Origin: Christensenellaceae bacterium
GTDB lineage: Bacteria; Bacillota; Clostridia; Christensenellales; Borkfalkiaceae
Assembly (NCBI GenBank): GCA_948890655.1
Contig: CAQTYU010000005.1
Location: 1-64,000, forward strand
DNA: 64,000 nucleotides
Direction of reading: 5' to 3'
Shown in pieces: positions 54,666 through 63,345 of the stretch. Below the pieces are notes generated by a model. That model saw only the letters and a list, made by a program, of their open reading frames with translations. It made no database searches and was not told where the DNA came from. The translations under genes and the position numbers were made by a program. Positions within the stretch are counted from its first letter, which is position 1, and each line of letters starts with the position of its first letter.

Positions 54666-55367
54666 TTAAACTTCGGTTTGCCTTGAAATGTCTTTTTTGA
54701 GTTTTGAAATTATTTTCTTTTCGAGACGGGATATATAGCTTTGAGAAATGCCGAGTTTATCCGCCACGTCCTTTTGCGTCATACCCTCGCCGCCGTCAAG
54801 ACCGAAGCGCATACGCATAATTTTTTGTTCTCTCTGCGAAAGTTTGCAAAGGGAATTTTTTAAAAGTTCCTTTTCGACTCCGCCCTCCAGAACGGAATAA
54901 ACGCTGTCGGCGTCGGTTCCCATAACGTCGGATAAAAGAAGTTCGTTGCCCTCCCAGTCGGTGTTTAAAGGTTCGTCGAAGCTTATTTCCTGCTTTAACC
55001 GCGTCAACCTGCGGAGATACATTAAAATTTCGTTTTCGATGCACCGCGAGGCGTACGTGGCAAGCTTGATGTTTTTGTCCGATTTAAACGAATTTATAGC
55101 CTTAATAAGCCCTATGGTGCCCACTGAAACCAAATCGTCGCCGTCGGCGCCGGAGCCTTCAAACTTTTTGGCTATGTAAACGACGAGCCGCAGATTGTGC
55201 TCCACAAGGTCGGCCTTGGCGGTTTCGTCGCCGCTTTCGAGAAGTGAAATCTTATCGCTCTCTTCTTCCTGCGAAAGGGGCAACGGCAACGCTTCGGTGC
55301 CGCATATGTAGTCGAGAGTGTTTTTGCCGAAGAGTTTTAAAAGAAGGTTTTTTATTTTTTCGAACAT
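54666..55367 (-). CDS. sigE: Mother-cell sigma factor SigE precursor
   Basis: A 233-residue sporulation sigma factor. The N-terminal pro-region, followed by [12 protein letters not shown], fits pro-SigE, which SpoIIGA cleaves to activate it. Region 2 has [15 protein letters not shown] and region 4 has [12 protein letters not shown]. SigE drives early mother-cell genes. Its start overlaps or abuts the stop of spoIIGA within 2 bases, so translation is coupled. Confidence 0.95.
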   Translation of the reverse strand: MFEKIKNLLLKLFGKNTLDYICGTEALPLPLSQEEESDKISLLESGDETAKADLVEHNLRLVVYIAKKFEGSGADGDDLVSVGTIGLIKAINSFKSDKNIKLATYASRCIENEILMYLRRLTRLKQEISFDEPLNTDWEGNELLLSDVMGTDADSVYSVLEGGVEKELLKNSLCKLSQREQKIMRMRFGLDGGEGMTQKDVADKLGISQSYISRLEKKIISKLKKDISRQTEV

Positions 55368-55368
55368 T

Positions 55369-56163
55369 TTATTCCTCCAATAAGTCGCAATGCATTACGG
55401 CGCGCGGTATACGGTTTGGACTTACGCCGAATTTTACGTTTTCAAAAATCTTTTTTGTAGTGCCGAAATCAACTTCCACTCTGTCGGCGGTAAAAACTTC
55501 CATATTTTTACTCCCTGCAACAGTATGTATTTTTACTCCGCTTTCTATACGCGCGGCGGACAAAAGTTTTTGCGCGGTATCTTTGGGAAGTACCGAAACG
55601 GGCGCCCCGCGGCAGTAAACCTTGTTGCCGCTATCGAAAAAACCCTTCACTTCCGCGTGCAATTCCCCTGCGGATATGCGGCAGATAACGTCGTTTGCCG
55701 CCGTTTTTTTCAGCCTTGCGGCAAGTTTTTTTGCACCGAGAATAACAAATAATCCGCAAAACAGCGGTATACCGACAGGTATGGATGAAAGAGTATAACC
55801 GTTACCCTGAACATACTCCGTTCCCGCCAGCGAAAACACGCCGATAAGCGCGCCGCCAAGCACCGCCGTAAAAACCAGAAACGCACCGGTAAACTTTAAA
55901 TACCCCTTTAAGTTTTTAAACCTGCCGGCGATTAAACAAATTAAGAGTCCCGAAACGATTTTTACCGCCGCCGACCAAACGGGCGGAAGATTGAAAAGCG
56001 GAAACACGACCGCAAAGCATGCGCCAAGCGCCGCTGCAACCGCAAGCCGTTTTTTAGAGGCTCTGTTTTTTACGACGGACTTTGCCGCATACAAAAGCGT
56101 AAAGTCCATACAGAAATTTTCAAGGAGCGCAAGCTCAACGTAAACCTGCATCGTAAAAAGCAT
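55369..56163 (-). CDS. spoIIGA: Sigma-E processing peptidase SpoIIGA
   Basis: A 264-residue protein (B. subtilis has about 309). Five hydrophobic segments in residues 5-140 form the membrane part, followed by a cytosolic aspartic-protease-like part with G-F-F-D-S-G-N near residue 177, the catalytic Asp motif. It activates pro-SigE at the septum. A TATAAT box (56162-56167 on the minus strand) overlaps the first ATG, so translation more likely starts at the ATG at 56151 (M-Q-V-Y-V-E-L). A terminator at 56194-56220 isolates it from the upstream dus gene. Confidence 0.92.
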   Translation of the reverse strand: MLFTMQVYVELALLENFCMDFTLLYAAKSVVKNRASKKRLAVAAALGACFAVVFPLFNLPPVWSAAVKIVSGLLICLIAGRFKNLKGYLKFTGAFLVFTAVLGGALIGVFSLAGTEYVQGNGYTLSSIPVGIPLFCGLFVILGAKKLAARLKKTAANDVICRISAGELHAEVKGFFDSGNKVYCRGAPVSVLPKDTAQKLLSAARIESGVKIHTVAGSKNMEVFTADRVEVDFGTTKKIFENVKFGVSPNRIPRAVMHCDLLEE

Positions 56164-56190
56164 TATAGCGGCTTTGTTTAGTCGTAAAAT

Positions 56191-56222
56191 AAAAAAAACC
56201 GACGTTATTTGTCGGTTTTTGT
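56191..56222. terminator. Terminator after dus, upstream of spoIIGA
   Basis: AAAAACCGAC (56194-56203) pairs with GTCGGTTTTT (56211-56220). On the minus strand a T run follows. It ends the spoVB-mazG-dus unit. Confidence 0.8.
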
Positions 56223-56260
56223 CGGTAAATTTTTTATATACTTTTAGCGTTTTGTAACTT

Positions 56261-57202
56261 TTAAAGAGGAAGTTCGTTTAAAAGTTGAACAAGTTCGTCG
56301 GTGGTGCCGCATTTGAAAAGTCTTTCGCGGGATTCGGCGGCGCCGTGCGCACCCTTTAAATAGAACCCGAGCATTTTACGCATAAATACGCAGGCGAATC
56401 TTTCGCCGTAAAGTTCTTTGGTTTTTTCGATTTGCCATCCGGCAAGCGCTTTTTTGTTGCCGGCGGGCTTGCCGCATATTTCGGCGAATATCCACGGATT
56501 GTACATCGCTCCGCGCGCCGCAGCTATTCCGTCGGCGCCCGTTTCTTTTAAAAGTTTTTCGGCGTCAGCCTTGCAGAACACCCCGCCGTTTGCTATTACC
56601 GGAATTTTCACCGCGGCTTTGGCGGCGGCGATTTGTTTGAAGTTGACTTCGCCGGAATAGATTTTATCCCGAGTTCTGCCGTGCACGCAAATCATATCCG
56701 CGCCCGCATCCTCGCACATTTTTGCAAATTCCCCCGCACATATATGCGAATCATCCAGCCCTATGCGGAATTTTACCGATATCGCTTTGCCGCTCTTTTT
56801 ACATTCGGAAATGATTTTAAAAGCCAAGTTAAAGTCGTTTAAAAGCGCGCTCCCCTCGCCGTTTTTATAAATTTTGGGTACGGGACAGCCCATATTTATA
56901 TCTATCAGGTCAAAAGGCGCAAGCTCCATGCTTTCGCAGGCGGCGCGCATATAATTTGGTTCCGCTCCGAATATCTGGCAGGCTTTAACCCCCGAATATC
57001 CCTCGGTTATGTACAAAAGCTCCTTTGTTTTTTCGCTGTTGTAACAAAGCCCTTTTGCGCTGACCATTTCGGTAAACGTAAGCCCCGCGCCCAGCGAAAA
57101 ACACATTTCGCGGAACACCGCGTTGGTGTAGCCTGCAAGCGGAGCCAGAAATACGTTGTTTGCGGTTATTAAGTTTGAAATTTTAATTTTTCTTAACTGC
57201 AT
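56261..57202 (-). CDS. dusB: tRNA-dihydrouridine synthase (DusB type)
   Basis: A 313-residue FMN enzyme that reduces uridine in the tRNA D-loop. The start V-F-L-A-P-L-A-G-Y-T-N, the catalytic Cys in I-N-M-G-C-P-V-P-K-I (near residue 105), and the FMN/tRNA part V-H-G-R-T-R and P-V-I-A-N-G-G-V are present. The protein overlaps the end of mazG by 20 bases. Whether it belongs to the DusB subclass cannot be settled by eye. Confidence 0.9.
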   Translation of the reverse strand: MQLRKIKISNLITANNVFLAPLAGYTNAVFREMCFSLGAGLTFTEMVSAKGLCYNSEKTKELLYITEGYSGVKACQIFGAEPNYMRAACESMELAPFDLIDINMGCPVPKIYKNGEGSALLNDFNLAFKIISECKKSGKAISVKFRIGLDDSHICAGEFAKMCEDAGADMICVHGRTRDKIYSGEVNFKQIAAAKAAVKIPVIANGGVFCKADAEKLLKETGADGIAAARGAMYNPWIFAEICGKPAGNKKALAGWQIEKTKELYGERFACVFMRKMLGFYLKGAHGAAESRERLFKCGTTDELVQLLNELPL

Positions 57203-58598
57203 TTTTAGCCAACGCCCAATAATAATCCTGTCTGGAATTATCCATTTCGTCTATTTTTTCGCCGTTTTCCGTTGCTATCCTTTCAAACTCGACAAACCTT
57301 TTAACAAACTTTTCAGTCGCGGCGCGGAGAGCCTGTTCGCAGTCCACGCCCGCAAGACGGCAGGTGTTTACGGCTGAAAACAGCACGTCGCCCGCCTCTT
57401 CGAAAATTTCGCCGCCGTCTCCGTTGACGCAAGCCTGCAACAGTTCGCCCACCTCTTCGCCAAGCTTTTCCGAAGCGGAAACGGGCGAAAGGAAATCCAT
57501 ACCCGATTTTGCGGCGCGTTTTTGAATTTTCTGCGCGCGCATACACGCGGGGAAATTAGAGGGCACTGCAAGAACGCTTTCGGAGCAGGTGCTTTGACCT
57601 TTTTCCTTTTTCTTGTTTTTCTCCCAGACGCCCAAAGCTTCGGAATCGGTTGAGGCTTTATCCTTACCGAAAATATGCGAGTGCCTGAAAATGAGTTTTT
57701 TAACCACGCGCGTCAAAACGTCGCCGCCGGTAAAATCGCCGCGTTCCTCCGCCAACACCGAATGAAAAGCCGCCTGCAACAAAACGTCGCCCGTCTCCTC
57801 TTCCATTCCGTCGGTATCGGCGCGTTCGATTGCGTCCACAAGTTCGTAAGCTTCCTCAATCATATTGCCTTTTATGCTTTCGGAAGTCTGCTCCCTGTCC
57901 CAAGGGCATCCGCCCGGCGCGCGCAGGAGTTTTATTATCTGTTCCAAATCGGAATAATCAAACCTGTCCTTTTGCAAAAAGTCCTTTTCCTCTACCGCAA
58001 CGGCGCAGGTATAATCGTAATTTTTTTGTCTGTCTATTTCGTAAATTTTGATTTTTTCGACTTTTTCGCCCCTTATAAACGCGCAATCCGTCTCTTCGCC
58101 GAAGATAAACGAAAGTCTTTCCTTTACGTTCTGCGCTAAAATATCGCAATCCACGTCAAACACAACCGCGGCGCGGCAGGACTTTAAATCCTTTACCGAA
58201 TATGCTGAAACAGCCGTATATTCAGCGCTTTTCAGTTTTGCCGTGTTATAGGCGTGCGCTCCCTTGGAAACGCAGTCGAATACGGTTACGTCACTATGTT
58301 TGGAGAGAATGATTTTGCAGGCTTCGTCCTCGCACACTGCGCCGTCCACACAGTAGCAAACGTTCTGCATTTTTGCCGCATTAATCACGGCGGAGGCAAG
58401 CTTTTTGTTTAGAGTATCAAAGTTGCGGCAGGTTTCGAAAACGCCGTCAAGCGTTTCCGCATTGAACTCTTTTAACGAATTAAAACTCTGCGTGCGGTTT
58501 GTGCGTGCGATTATTTTATCTGCGCAATCAAGCGCCCGCCTTGCCCGAAGGCTTAAGTCGCCCTCCGAAATTCCCAAACCTATCAGCGTTATCTTCAT
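57183..58598 (-). CDS. Fused YabN tetrapyrrole-methylase-like and MazG protein
   Basis: A 471-residue fusion typical of YabN in sporulating Firmicutes. Residues 1-210 are the tetrapyrrole methylase-like part (I-T-L-I-G-L-G-I-S-E-G-D). Residues 225-460 are two MazG nucleotide pyrophosphohydrolase modules: C-P-W-D-R-E-Q-T, E-E-A-Y-E-L-V-D-A-I and E-E-T-G-D-V-L-L-Q in the first, a second E-E-A-G-D-V-L near 410. It may hydrolyse non-canonical NTPs. The start overlaps the end of the upstream flippase gene by 71 bases in another frame. Confidence 0.93.
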   Translation of the reverse strand: MKITLIGLGISEGDLSLRARRALDCADKIIARTNRTQSFNSLKEFNAETLDGVFETCRNFDTLNKKLASAVINAAKMQNVCYCVDGAVCEDEACKIILSKHSDVTVFDCVSKGAHAYNTAKLKSAEYTAVSAYSVKDLKSCRAAVVFDVDCDILAQNVKERLSFIFGEETDCAFIRGEKVEKIKIYEIDRQKNYDYTCAVAVEEKDFLQKDRFDYSDLEQIIKLLRAPGGCPWDREQTSESIKGNMIEEAYELVDAIERADTDGMEEETGDVLLQAAFHSVLAEERGDFTGGDVLTRVVKKLIFRHSHIFGKDKASTDSEALGVWEKNKKKEKGQSTCSESVLAVPSNFPACMRAQKIQKRAAKSGMDFLSPVSASEKLGEEVGELLQACVNGDGGEIFEEAGDVLFSAVNTCRLAGVDCEQALRAATEKFVKRFVEFERIATENGEKIDEMDNSRQDYYWALAKNAVKKN

Positions 58599-59919
58599 TG
58601 TTTTTACCTCTCCGATTTTTTCCTGCCCTTATAATATACCAGAAATTCATTAACATAGCAACAAAATAAGAACAGTTTGCCGCCCACGCCGCACCGTATA
58701 CGGAAAGGTTTGTAAACTTAATTAATGCCGCGGCAAGCGCCACGCGCAGAATTGCCGTGGTCCACTGGGTTACGGTGCTCTTTACGGGGCTTCCCAAAGC
58801 GGTGATGCACGCCGAAGAGGTTTGCACAAGCGATTCCGTTACGGACGATACGGCGAGAATTCGTATCAACGTTATTAAAACCGCCCTCTGCTCTTCGCCT
58901 AACGAACCGAATATCAGTTTTGCCGCAAGCGGAGCAAAAATATACAGTCCGGCCGCCGCAGGAAGGGATACCGCAAAGGTGATTAAAAGCGCTTTAAACG
59001 ACTGTTTTTTCGCTTCCGGCATATTTCCGCTTTCGGCAAGAGGCGAAATTTGCGGAACGCCCGCCGCCGCAAGACCGTAAGTTACCGAAACGGGCAGATT
59101 GATAATTGTAATCGCACAGCCCGAAAATATGCCGTAAAGCGCGGTGGCGTCGGCGGTTATCCCCCTTAAAAGCCGCACGATTATAATACTTTCGGCAAGC
59201 TGTGAAAGCGGCATTGCTATCGCCGTAAGCGTGAGCGGCACGGTAAAGCGCAATATATCCTTTGCGGGCGGCTCGGGCACGCGGTAAAGGGGAAGTTTTT
59301 TGCGGCGCCTGAAATACCACAGACACGCGGCTGCGGTTGAAACCACCTCGCTTACCGTAACGGCAAAAAGCGTTGACGCCACGGCGAGCGCAAGATTTTC
59401 ACGAAAAACATACGAAAGCGCACAGCCGACAGCCACTTTTATGACCTGTTCGGCAATTTCCGTTAAAGCCGTGGGATACATATTTCCCAAACCCTGAAAA
59501 TAACCGCGAACGATTGACAGAACCGAAACAAAGAACACCGAAGGACTTAAAAGCTTGCAACAAAGCGCTATTGCCGGTTCGCCCTGCACCCTTGCAAGCG
59601 GCACGGATAGCGCGTACATTATCAAAGTGCCCAAAAGCCCCACCGCTCCGTAAAGACGAAAAGCTCTTCTTTCGGCGCCGTCACCCGTGCCAGAGGAAAT
59701 GAGCCGCGCAATGCCAGTTGGTATTCCCGATGCGGAAACGGTTAAAAGAATACAATACAAGGGATATACCATTTGGTATATCCCCATTCCCTCGCCGCCT
59801 AAAATGTTGGTGAGTGGAATTCTGTATACGGCGCCGAGCACCTTTGAAATGAAACCGCCGAGCGAAATTATTATTGCGCCCTTTATAAACGACTGTCCGG
59901 TTGTTCGGGAATTTTTCAT
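58528..59919 (-). CDS. SpoVB-like polysaccharide flippase (MATE/MOP superfamily)
   Basis: A 463-residue membrane protein with about fourteen hydrophobic segments. The opening F-I-K-G-A-I-I-I-S-L-G-G-F-I-S-K-V-L-G-A-V-Y-R-I-P-L resembles SpoVB/MurJ-type flippases, which move lipid-linked cell-wall or cortex precursors. In sporulating Firmicutes SpoVB lies beside yabN/mazG and spoVT, as here. The last 20 residues, polar and unlike the rest, come from reading into mazG. Confidence 0.88.
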   Translation of the reverse strand: MKNSRTTGQSFIKGAIIISLGGFISKVLGAVYRIPLTNILGGEGMGIYQMVYPLYCILLTVSASGIPTGIARLISSGTGDGAERRAFRLYGAVGLLGTLIMYALSVPLARVQGEPAIALCCKLLSPSVFFVSVLSIVRGYFQGLGNMYPTALTEIAEQVIKVAVGCALSYVFRENLALAVASTLFAVTVSEVVSTAAACLWYFRRRKKLPLYRVPEPPAKDILRFTVPLTLTAIAMPLSQLAESIIIVRLLRGITADATALYGIFSGCAITIINLPVSVTYGLAAAGVPQISPLAESGNMPEAKKQSFKALLITFAVSLPAAAGLYIFAPLAAKLIFGSLGEEQRAVLITLIRILAVSSVTESLVQTSSACITALGSPVKSTVTQWTTAILRVALAAALIKFTNLSVYGAAWAANCSYFVAMLMNFWYIIRAGKNRRGKNNEDNADRFGNFGGRLKPSGKAGA

Positions 59920-59975
59920 ACTTTACCCTTCAAAATAATTATGTTATACGGCAAGCGCTCCGCTTTTGCGAAATC

Positions 59976-60518
59976 TTATTCGAATTGTCCTGCCAATATG
60001 TTTGCCGAAAGCTGTGCAAGTTTGCATGCGGAGGGTTCGATTTTTGCGCCCTTATCCATTGAAACGAGCGCAACCGCTCCCAGACAGTCGCCGTTGCAGA
60101 CTATGGGAACTATAATCTGCGCAGTCACGTCTTCCTGTCCCGAAACTATGGGCACAACGTCTCCGCCTTCCGAAGCGTTTGCAATATAACTCTTTCTGTC
60201 CCTTAAAATTTCGTCCATTTTTTCGGAAAGGCTCTTTCCGTCGAATTCGCGCTGGCCGCGCCCCGAAGCGTGAAGGACTTCGTCGGTGTCGCAAATAACC
60301 GCAACGTGCCCCGAAAGCTGCGAAAGCGATTTTGCCGTGCCTTCGGAAAACTTTTCAAGCGTGGCTATCGGCGAATACTTTTTTAACATAAGCTCGTCCC
60401 TGTCGGTAAAAATTTCAAGCGGGTCGCCCGACTTAAGGCGCAGAGTACTGCGTATTTCCTTGGGAATTACCACTCTTCCCAGTTCGTCTATTCTTCTTAC
60501 GATTCCTGTTGCTTTCAT
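59976..60518 (-). CDS. spoVT: Stage V sporulation regulator SpoVT
   Basis: A 180-residue regulator. The N-terminal AbrB-type domain has G-I-V-R-R-I-D-E-L-G-R-V-V-I-P-K-E-I-R (residues 5-23); the rest is a GAF-like domain with V-A-V-I-C-D-T-D near residue 75. SpoVT acts in the forespore, modulating SigG genes and its own. The ATG at 60518 is favoured by GAGGAGA 8 bases upstream; another ATG 18 bases earlier has no support. It lies upstream of the SpoVB-like gene in the same direction. Confidence 0.95.
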   Translation of the reverse strand: MKATGIVRRIDELGRVVIPKEIRSTLRLKSGDPLEIFTDRDELMLKKYSPIATLEKFSEGTAKSLSQLSGHVAVICDTDEVLHASGRGQREFDGKSLSEKMDEILRDRKSYIANASEGGDVVPIVSGQEDVTAQIIVPIVCNGDCLGAVALVSMDKGAKIEPSACKLAQLSANILAGQFE

Positions 60519-60570
60519 AAATTTATCTCCTCTCAAAAATATAACCGCTTTACGCCGTATATTATAAAAA

Positions 60571-60607
60571 AATACCTCTGCGGGAAAAATTTGCCCGCAA
60601 AGGTATT
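60571..60607 (-). terminator. Terminator after the DUF2752 gene
   Basis: AATACCT (60571-60577) with AGGTATT (60601-60607) and TGCGGG (60579-60584) with CCCGCA (60594-60599) build one hairpin; on the minus strand TTTTTATAATA follows. Confidence 0.85.
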
Positions 60608-60646
60608 ATGTGAAAGTAAATTTTTGTTATGCGCAACACTTTTTCG

Positions 60647-60982
60647 TTACGAACATAAATTGACGATATAGTTAACCGTAAACGCCGCCGCCGAAACACA
60701 CACAAAGCAAAAGCCGGCAATAAAAAACGGTTTTTTCCGCTTTAACACGCGCATATGCGCAAGCACTGAAACGAACGGCAGACCGAGCGGGAATAAACGG
60801 TGATATGAAAACGCTTCTTTAAATTCGCCGCAAAAAAACTTTAAATGCGCGCGCGTCATTCCGCAGAACGGACAATCAAAACCGGTTATGCGGTGAAAAA
60901 GACATCCCGCAAAAAACGCATAAATTAATAATACGCCTATGCAGGCCGCATGCATTGCGATTATTTTAAAAACCTTTTTCAA
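60647..60982 (-). CDS. DUF2752 membrane protein
   Basis: A 111-residue protein with three hydrophobic segments. It has the DUF2752 hallmark F-D-C-P-F-C-G-M-T-R-A-H near residue 35 and F-S-Y-H-R-L-F-P-L-G near 60. The C-P-x-C-G-x-T pair suggests a redox or metal site. It follows the TM2-domain gene by 3 bases, a common pairing. Function unknown. Confidence 0.9.
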   Translation of the reverse strand: MKKVFKIIAMHAACIGVLLIYAFFAGCLFHRITGFDCPFCGMTRAHLKFFCGEFKEAFSYHRLFPLGLPFVSVLAHMRVLKRKKPFFIAGFCFVCVSAAAFTVNYIVNLCS

Positions 60983-60985
60983 GAA

Positions 60986-61324
60986 TCACAAAAGAGTCAT
61001 CAGTTTGTTGAAGTTCTTTTCCTTAGCCTTTTTGTAACTGATAAATATATCAATCAAAGGCCATATTCCGCAGGTAACCCAACCGAATAAAAGTTTTGCC
61101 ACGCCAAGCCCCGCGTCGCCAATCATAAAGCGGTCCACGCCGAACCCGCCCAAAAACACTGAAAACAAAAGCACGTGCGTGGGATTGTAAAGCGAAGCGC
61201 ACATTATTGCGTCAACCTTATCATCCGAAGCGGTTTCGAGTTTGCTCTTTAACGCGATAACTTTTTCTTCGGGCAGTTTGCCGTTTACTATCTGCAAAAT
61301 TTGTCTTACGTTCTCTTCTCTCAT
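60986..61324 (-). CDS. TM2-domain protein
   Basis: A 112-residue protein. Residues 1-45 are helical and acidic; the TM2 domain follows with G-G-F-G-V-D-R-F-M-I-G-D-A-G-L-G and L-F-G-W-V-T-C-G-I-W-P-L-I-D, two membrane segments with a polar turn. TM2 proteins are widespread and of unknown function. It is first in a two-gene unit with DUF2752. AGGA lies about 6 bases before the ATG. Confidence 0.9.
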   Translation of the reverse strand: MREENVRQILQIVNGKLPEEKVIALKSKLETASDDKVDAIMCASLYNPTHVLLFSVFLGGFGVDRFMIGDAGLGVAKLLFGWVTCGIWPLIDIFISYKKAKEKNFNKLMTLL

Positions 61325-61481
61325 ATTTCCTCCGAAATGTATTAATTTTAACGAACTGTTCTTTAAAAATCATTCGTTTTGTATTATTTTATATCTTACA
61401 CCGCAAAAAGTCAACCGTTTTGAATGATTAAAAGTTTAAGGAGCACACATTTTGTATAATAACTTAAAATGAGGATGCAAA

Positions 61482-61808
61482 ATGTTCAGATTAAAAGAAT
61501 TGCGGCTTGAATGCGGATTGAAACGGAGCAAGGTTGCCGCCGACCTGCAAATGAACGCGGGCACGATTGCCAATTATGAAAACGGCATACGGCAGGCGCC
61601 GTATGAATACCTTATTAAATTTGCCGATTACTTTGACGTAAGCGTGGATTATCTTTTGGGGCGCAATGAAAACGAACGCCCTAAAAACTTTAACGACGGA
61701 ACAAGCGCCGAAGAAGTTATGCTTTTGAAAAACTACAGAAATCTGAATCCGCTTGCAAAGGCGCGCGTGTTTGAATATCTTGAACTGTGGCAAAACCGCG
61801 CCGACTGA
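61482..61808 (+). CDS. XRE-family helix-turn-helix regulator
   Basis: A 108-residue regulator. Residues 1-60 form the HTH_3 domain (L-K-E-L-R-L-E-C-G-L, I-A-N-Y-E-N-G-I-R-Q-A-P, L-I-K-F-A-D-Y-F-D-V-S-V-D-Y-L-L-G). The C-terminal 45 residues are a short helical tail (E-E-V-M-L-L-K-N-Y-R-N-L). TATAAT at 61455-61460 and GAGGATG before the ATG support transcription. It is divergent from the TM2 gene; its target is unknown. Confidence 0.92.
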   Translation: MFRLKELRLECGLKRSKVAADLQMNAGTIANYENGIRQAPYEYLIKFADYFDVSVDYLLGRNENERPKNFNDGTSAEEVMLLKNYRNLNPLAKARVFEYLELWQNRAD

Positions 61809-61856
61809 TTGCATTAAAAAGCTAATTTTTTTATATTTCACTTTCAAACGACGGCA

Positions 61857-61890
61857 AAAAGCTCTCGGACAATTTGTCCGAGAGCTTTTT
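61857..61890. terminator. Bidirectional terminator between XRE and coat genes
   Basis: AGCTCTCGGAC (61860-61870) pairs with GTCCGAGAGCT (61876-61886), with an A run on the left and a T run on the right. Confidence 0.9.
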
Positions 61891-61923
61891 ATAATCGTAT
61901 GTCTGATTAGGAGCGCTTTTGTT

Positions 61924-62220
61924 TTAACCGTTTGCTTTTAACGAATTTTTTTGTTTTTTGAAAGCGGAAACGGCGGAGTCGATTGAATTCTTGTCGGCCG
62001 GCTTCGGCTCGTAATAGCCGCGAGTGTTCATCTGCGTATATATGCAATACTGGTTTTCGGCAACGTTTAAAAGATTTTGCGAAAAGTTGTTGCGCAGAGA
62101 CTTTGTGCTGCCTTCGAAAAGCGCCGTAGTATACAGTTCCATAAGCTGTTTTTCACACTCTAACATATCCTGAAGCGTGTCTTTTTCGTTCAACGTGCAA
62201 TCGCTTTTTGTGAGTTTCAT
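61924..62220 (-). CDS. CotF-type spore coat protein
   Basis: A 98-residue helical protein matching the Coat F domain: Q-D-M-L-E-C-E-K-Q-L-M-E-L-Y near residue 20, then S-L-R-N-N-F and M-N-T-R-G-Y-Y near 65. CotF domains have a ferritin-like helical fold and occur in the spore coat. It follows the smaller coat-like gene by 3 bases, so the two form a unit. No mother-cell promoter was identified with confidence. Confidence 0.85.
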   Translation of the reverse strand: MKLTKSDCTLNEKDTLQDMLECEKQLMELYTTALFEGSTKSLRNNFSQNLLNVAENQYCIYTQMNTRGYYEPKPADKNSIDSAVSAFKKQKNSLKANG

Positions 62221-62223
62221 ATT

Positions 62224-62409
62224 TTAACCTCCTATAATTTCCAACAGCGCGTTATAACGCTTTTCGTGTTCGTTTGCAATTTTGGTAAAGCATTCCGCCA
62301 AATCCTGGTCGGTGAGCGTTTTGGAATATGCGCGCGCTTTTTTGCAAGCGAGCCCCTCCACGGTAAGTACTCCCGAAATGAGTTCGAGTTCCTTTGAAGT
62401 CAAATCCTG
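62224..62409 (-). CDS. Small coat-associated helical protein
   Basis: A 61-residue protein, the upstream partner of the CotF gene. The ATG at 62409 is fixed by GGAGGT 7 bases upstream; an alternative start 33 bases earlier is unsupported. It has two helices with a Q-D-L-A-E-C-F-T-K-I-A end, like small proteins commonly encoded with CotF in Clostridia. Likely a coat component or CotF partner. Confidence 0.75.
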   Translation of the reverse strand, partial: QDLTSKELELISGVLTVEGLACKKARAYSKTLTDQDLAECFTKIANEHEKRYNALLEIIGG

Positions 62410-62469
62410 CATTATAATTACCTCCGCACAGATTTTTGACAATGTTTAAACTTTTTAAACTTAAATATA

Positions 62470-62510
62470 AAAAGTACGGACGGAACTTTTACGTTCCGCC
62501 CGTACTTAAC
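62470..62510 (-). terminator. Terminator of the helical-repeat gene pair
   Basis: AAGTACGGACGGAAC (62472-62486) pairs with GTTCCGCCCGTACTT (62493-62507) with one mismatch; on the minus strand TTTTATATTT follows. Confidence 0.85.
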
Positions 62511-62520
62511 CGTTTTTAAC

Positions 62521-63345
62521 TTACTTTTTTAAATACTTGAATATATTTTCGGCGCCGTTATGGGAATTTATCAATTCAAAATACGGGTCGGAAGAAAAAT
62601 CTCGTTCCGTTTCGTACTCTCCGCCAAGCGCTTCGACAGCGAATTTAAGTTCGCGGTATTCGGGATAAGTTATACCCTCTTCGTCTATCTTATCCAAAAG
62701 AGCGGGCAGAGCGCGTTCGTCGCCGTAAGTGGCAAGATATCCCGCGTTTAAAGCAAGATTCTCTGGCTCGGTTCTGAATTCTTTTAAAAGAATATCAAAC
62801 ACTTCGTCGTTGCGAACAACCGAACGCGACATAATCTCGAGCATACAACCGCGTTTTACGCCGTTTTTATAATTTTTTACGGCTTCCGGCAAAACCTTGT
62901 CGGCTTTTTCCTTTAAAAGTTCAACGCATCTGTCCTCGGTTTCATCGTCGCCGCAGGTTGTAAGGAGTTCCATATATATTTTAAGCGCCCTGTCGTCCGC
63001 GCCTATCAATCCCATTGCATATTCGCGTTCTTCGCCAGTTCCGTTCAAAAGCGGCAAAAGCTTTTCGGTTACGTCTGCGCTTTCTATAGCGTCGCACAAA
63101 AACTGCGAAACGGGCACGCCCTGTTTTAAATGGGCTTTAAGGCATTTTACAAGCTCGTCCGCCGTCATTTCCGCGTAAAACTCACGCGGAGTTTTATCCA
63201 ACGACTTAATTTTTGTGTCGCCGAAACGTTTGTACATTTCGGGAATCACGTTCTCCCAACCGCTTTCCGAATATTTGTCCGGATTTTTTGCTATATAATT
63301 TTTCAGTTTTTCATCGAACATTCCGTCAAAATCGTATAATTTCAT
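62521..63345 (-). CDS. HEAT-like helical-repeat protein, unknown function
   Basis: A 274-residue soluble helical protein. Residues 90-260 have repeat-like pairs of helices (L-L-P-L-L-N-G, A-L-K-I-Y-M-E-L-L, L-L-K-E-F, A-L-P-A-L-L-D-K-I) resembling HEAT-type scaffolds. No motif for catalysis. Its ATG overlaps the stop of the upstream gene by 4 bases. Confidence 0.65.
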   Translation of the reverse strand: MKLYDFDGMFDEKLKNYIAKNPDKYSESGWENVIPEMYKRFGDTKIKSLDKTPREFYAEMTADELVKCLKAHLKQGVPVSQFLCDAIESADVTEKLLPLLNGTGEEREYAMGLIGADDRALKIYMELLTTCGDDETEDRCVELLKEKADKVLPEAVKNYKNGVKRGCMLEIMSRSVVRNDEVFDILLKEFRTEPENLALNAGYLATYGDERALPALLDKIDEEGITYPEYRELKFAVEALGGEYETERDFSSDPYFELINSHNGAENIFKYLKK

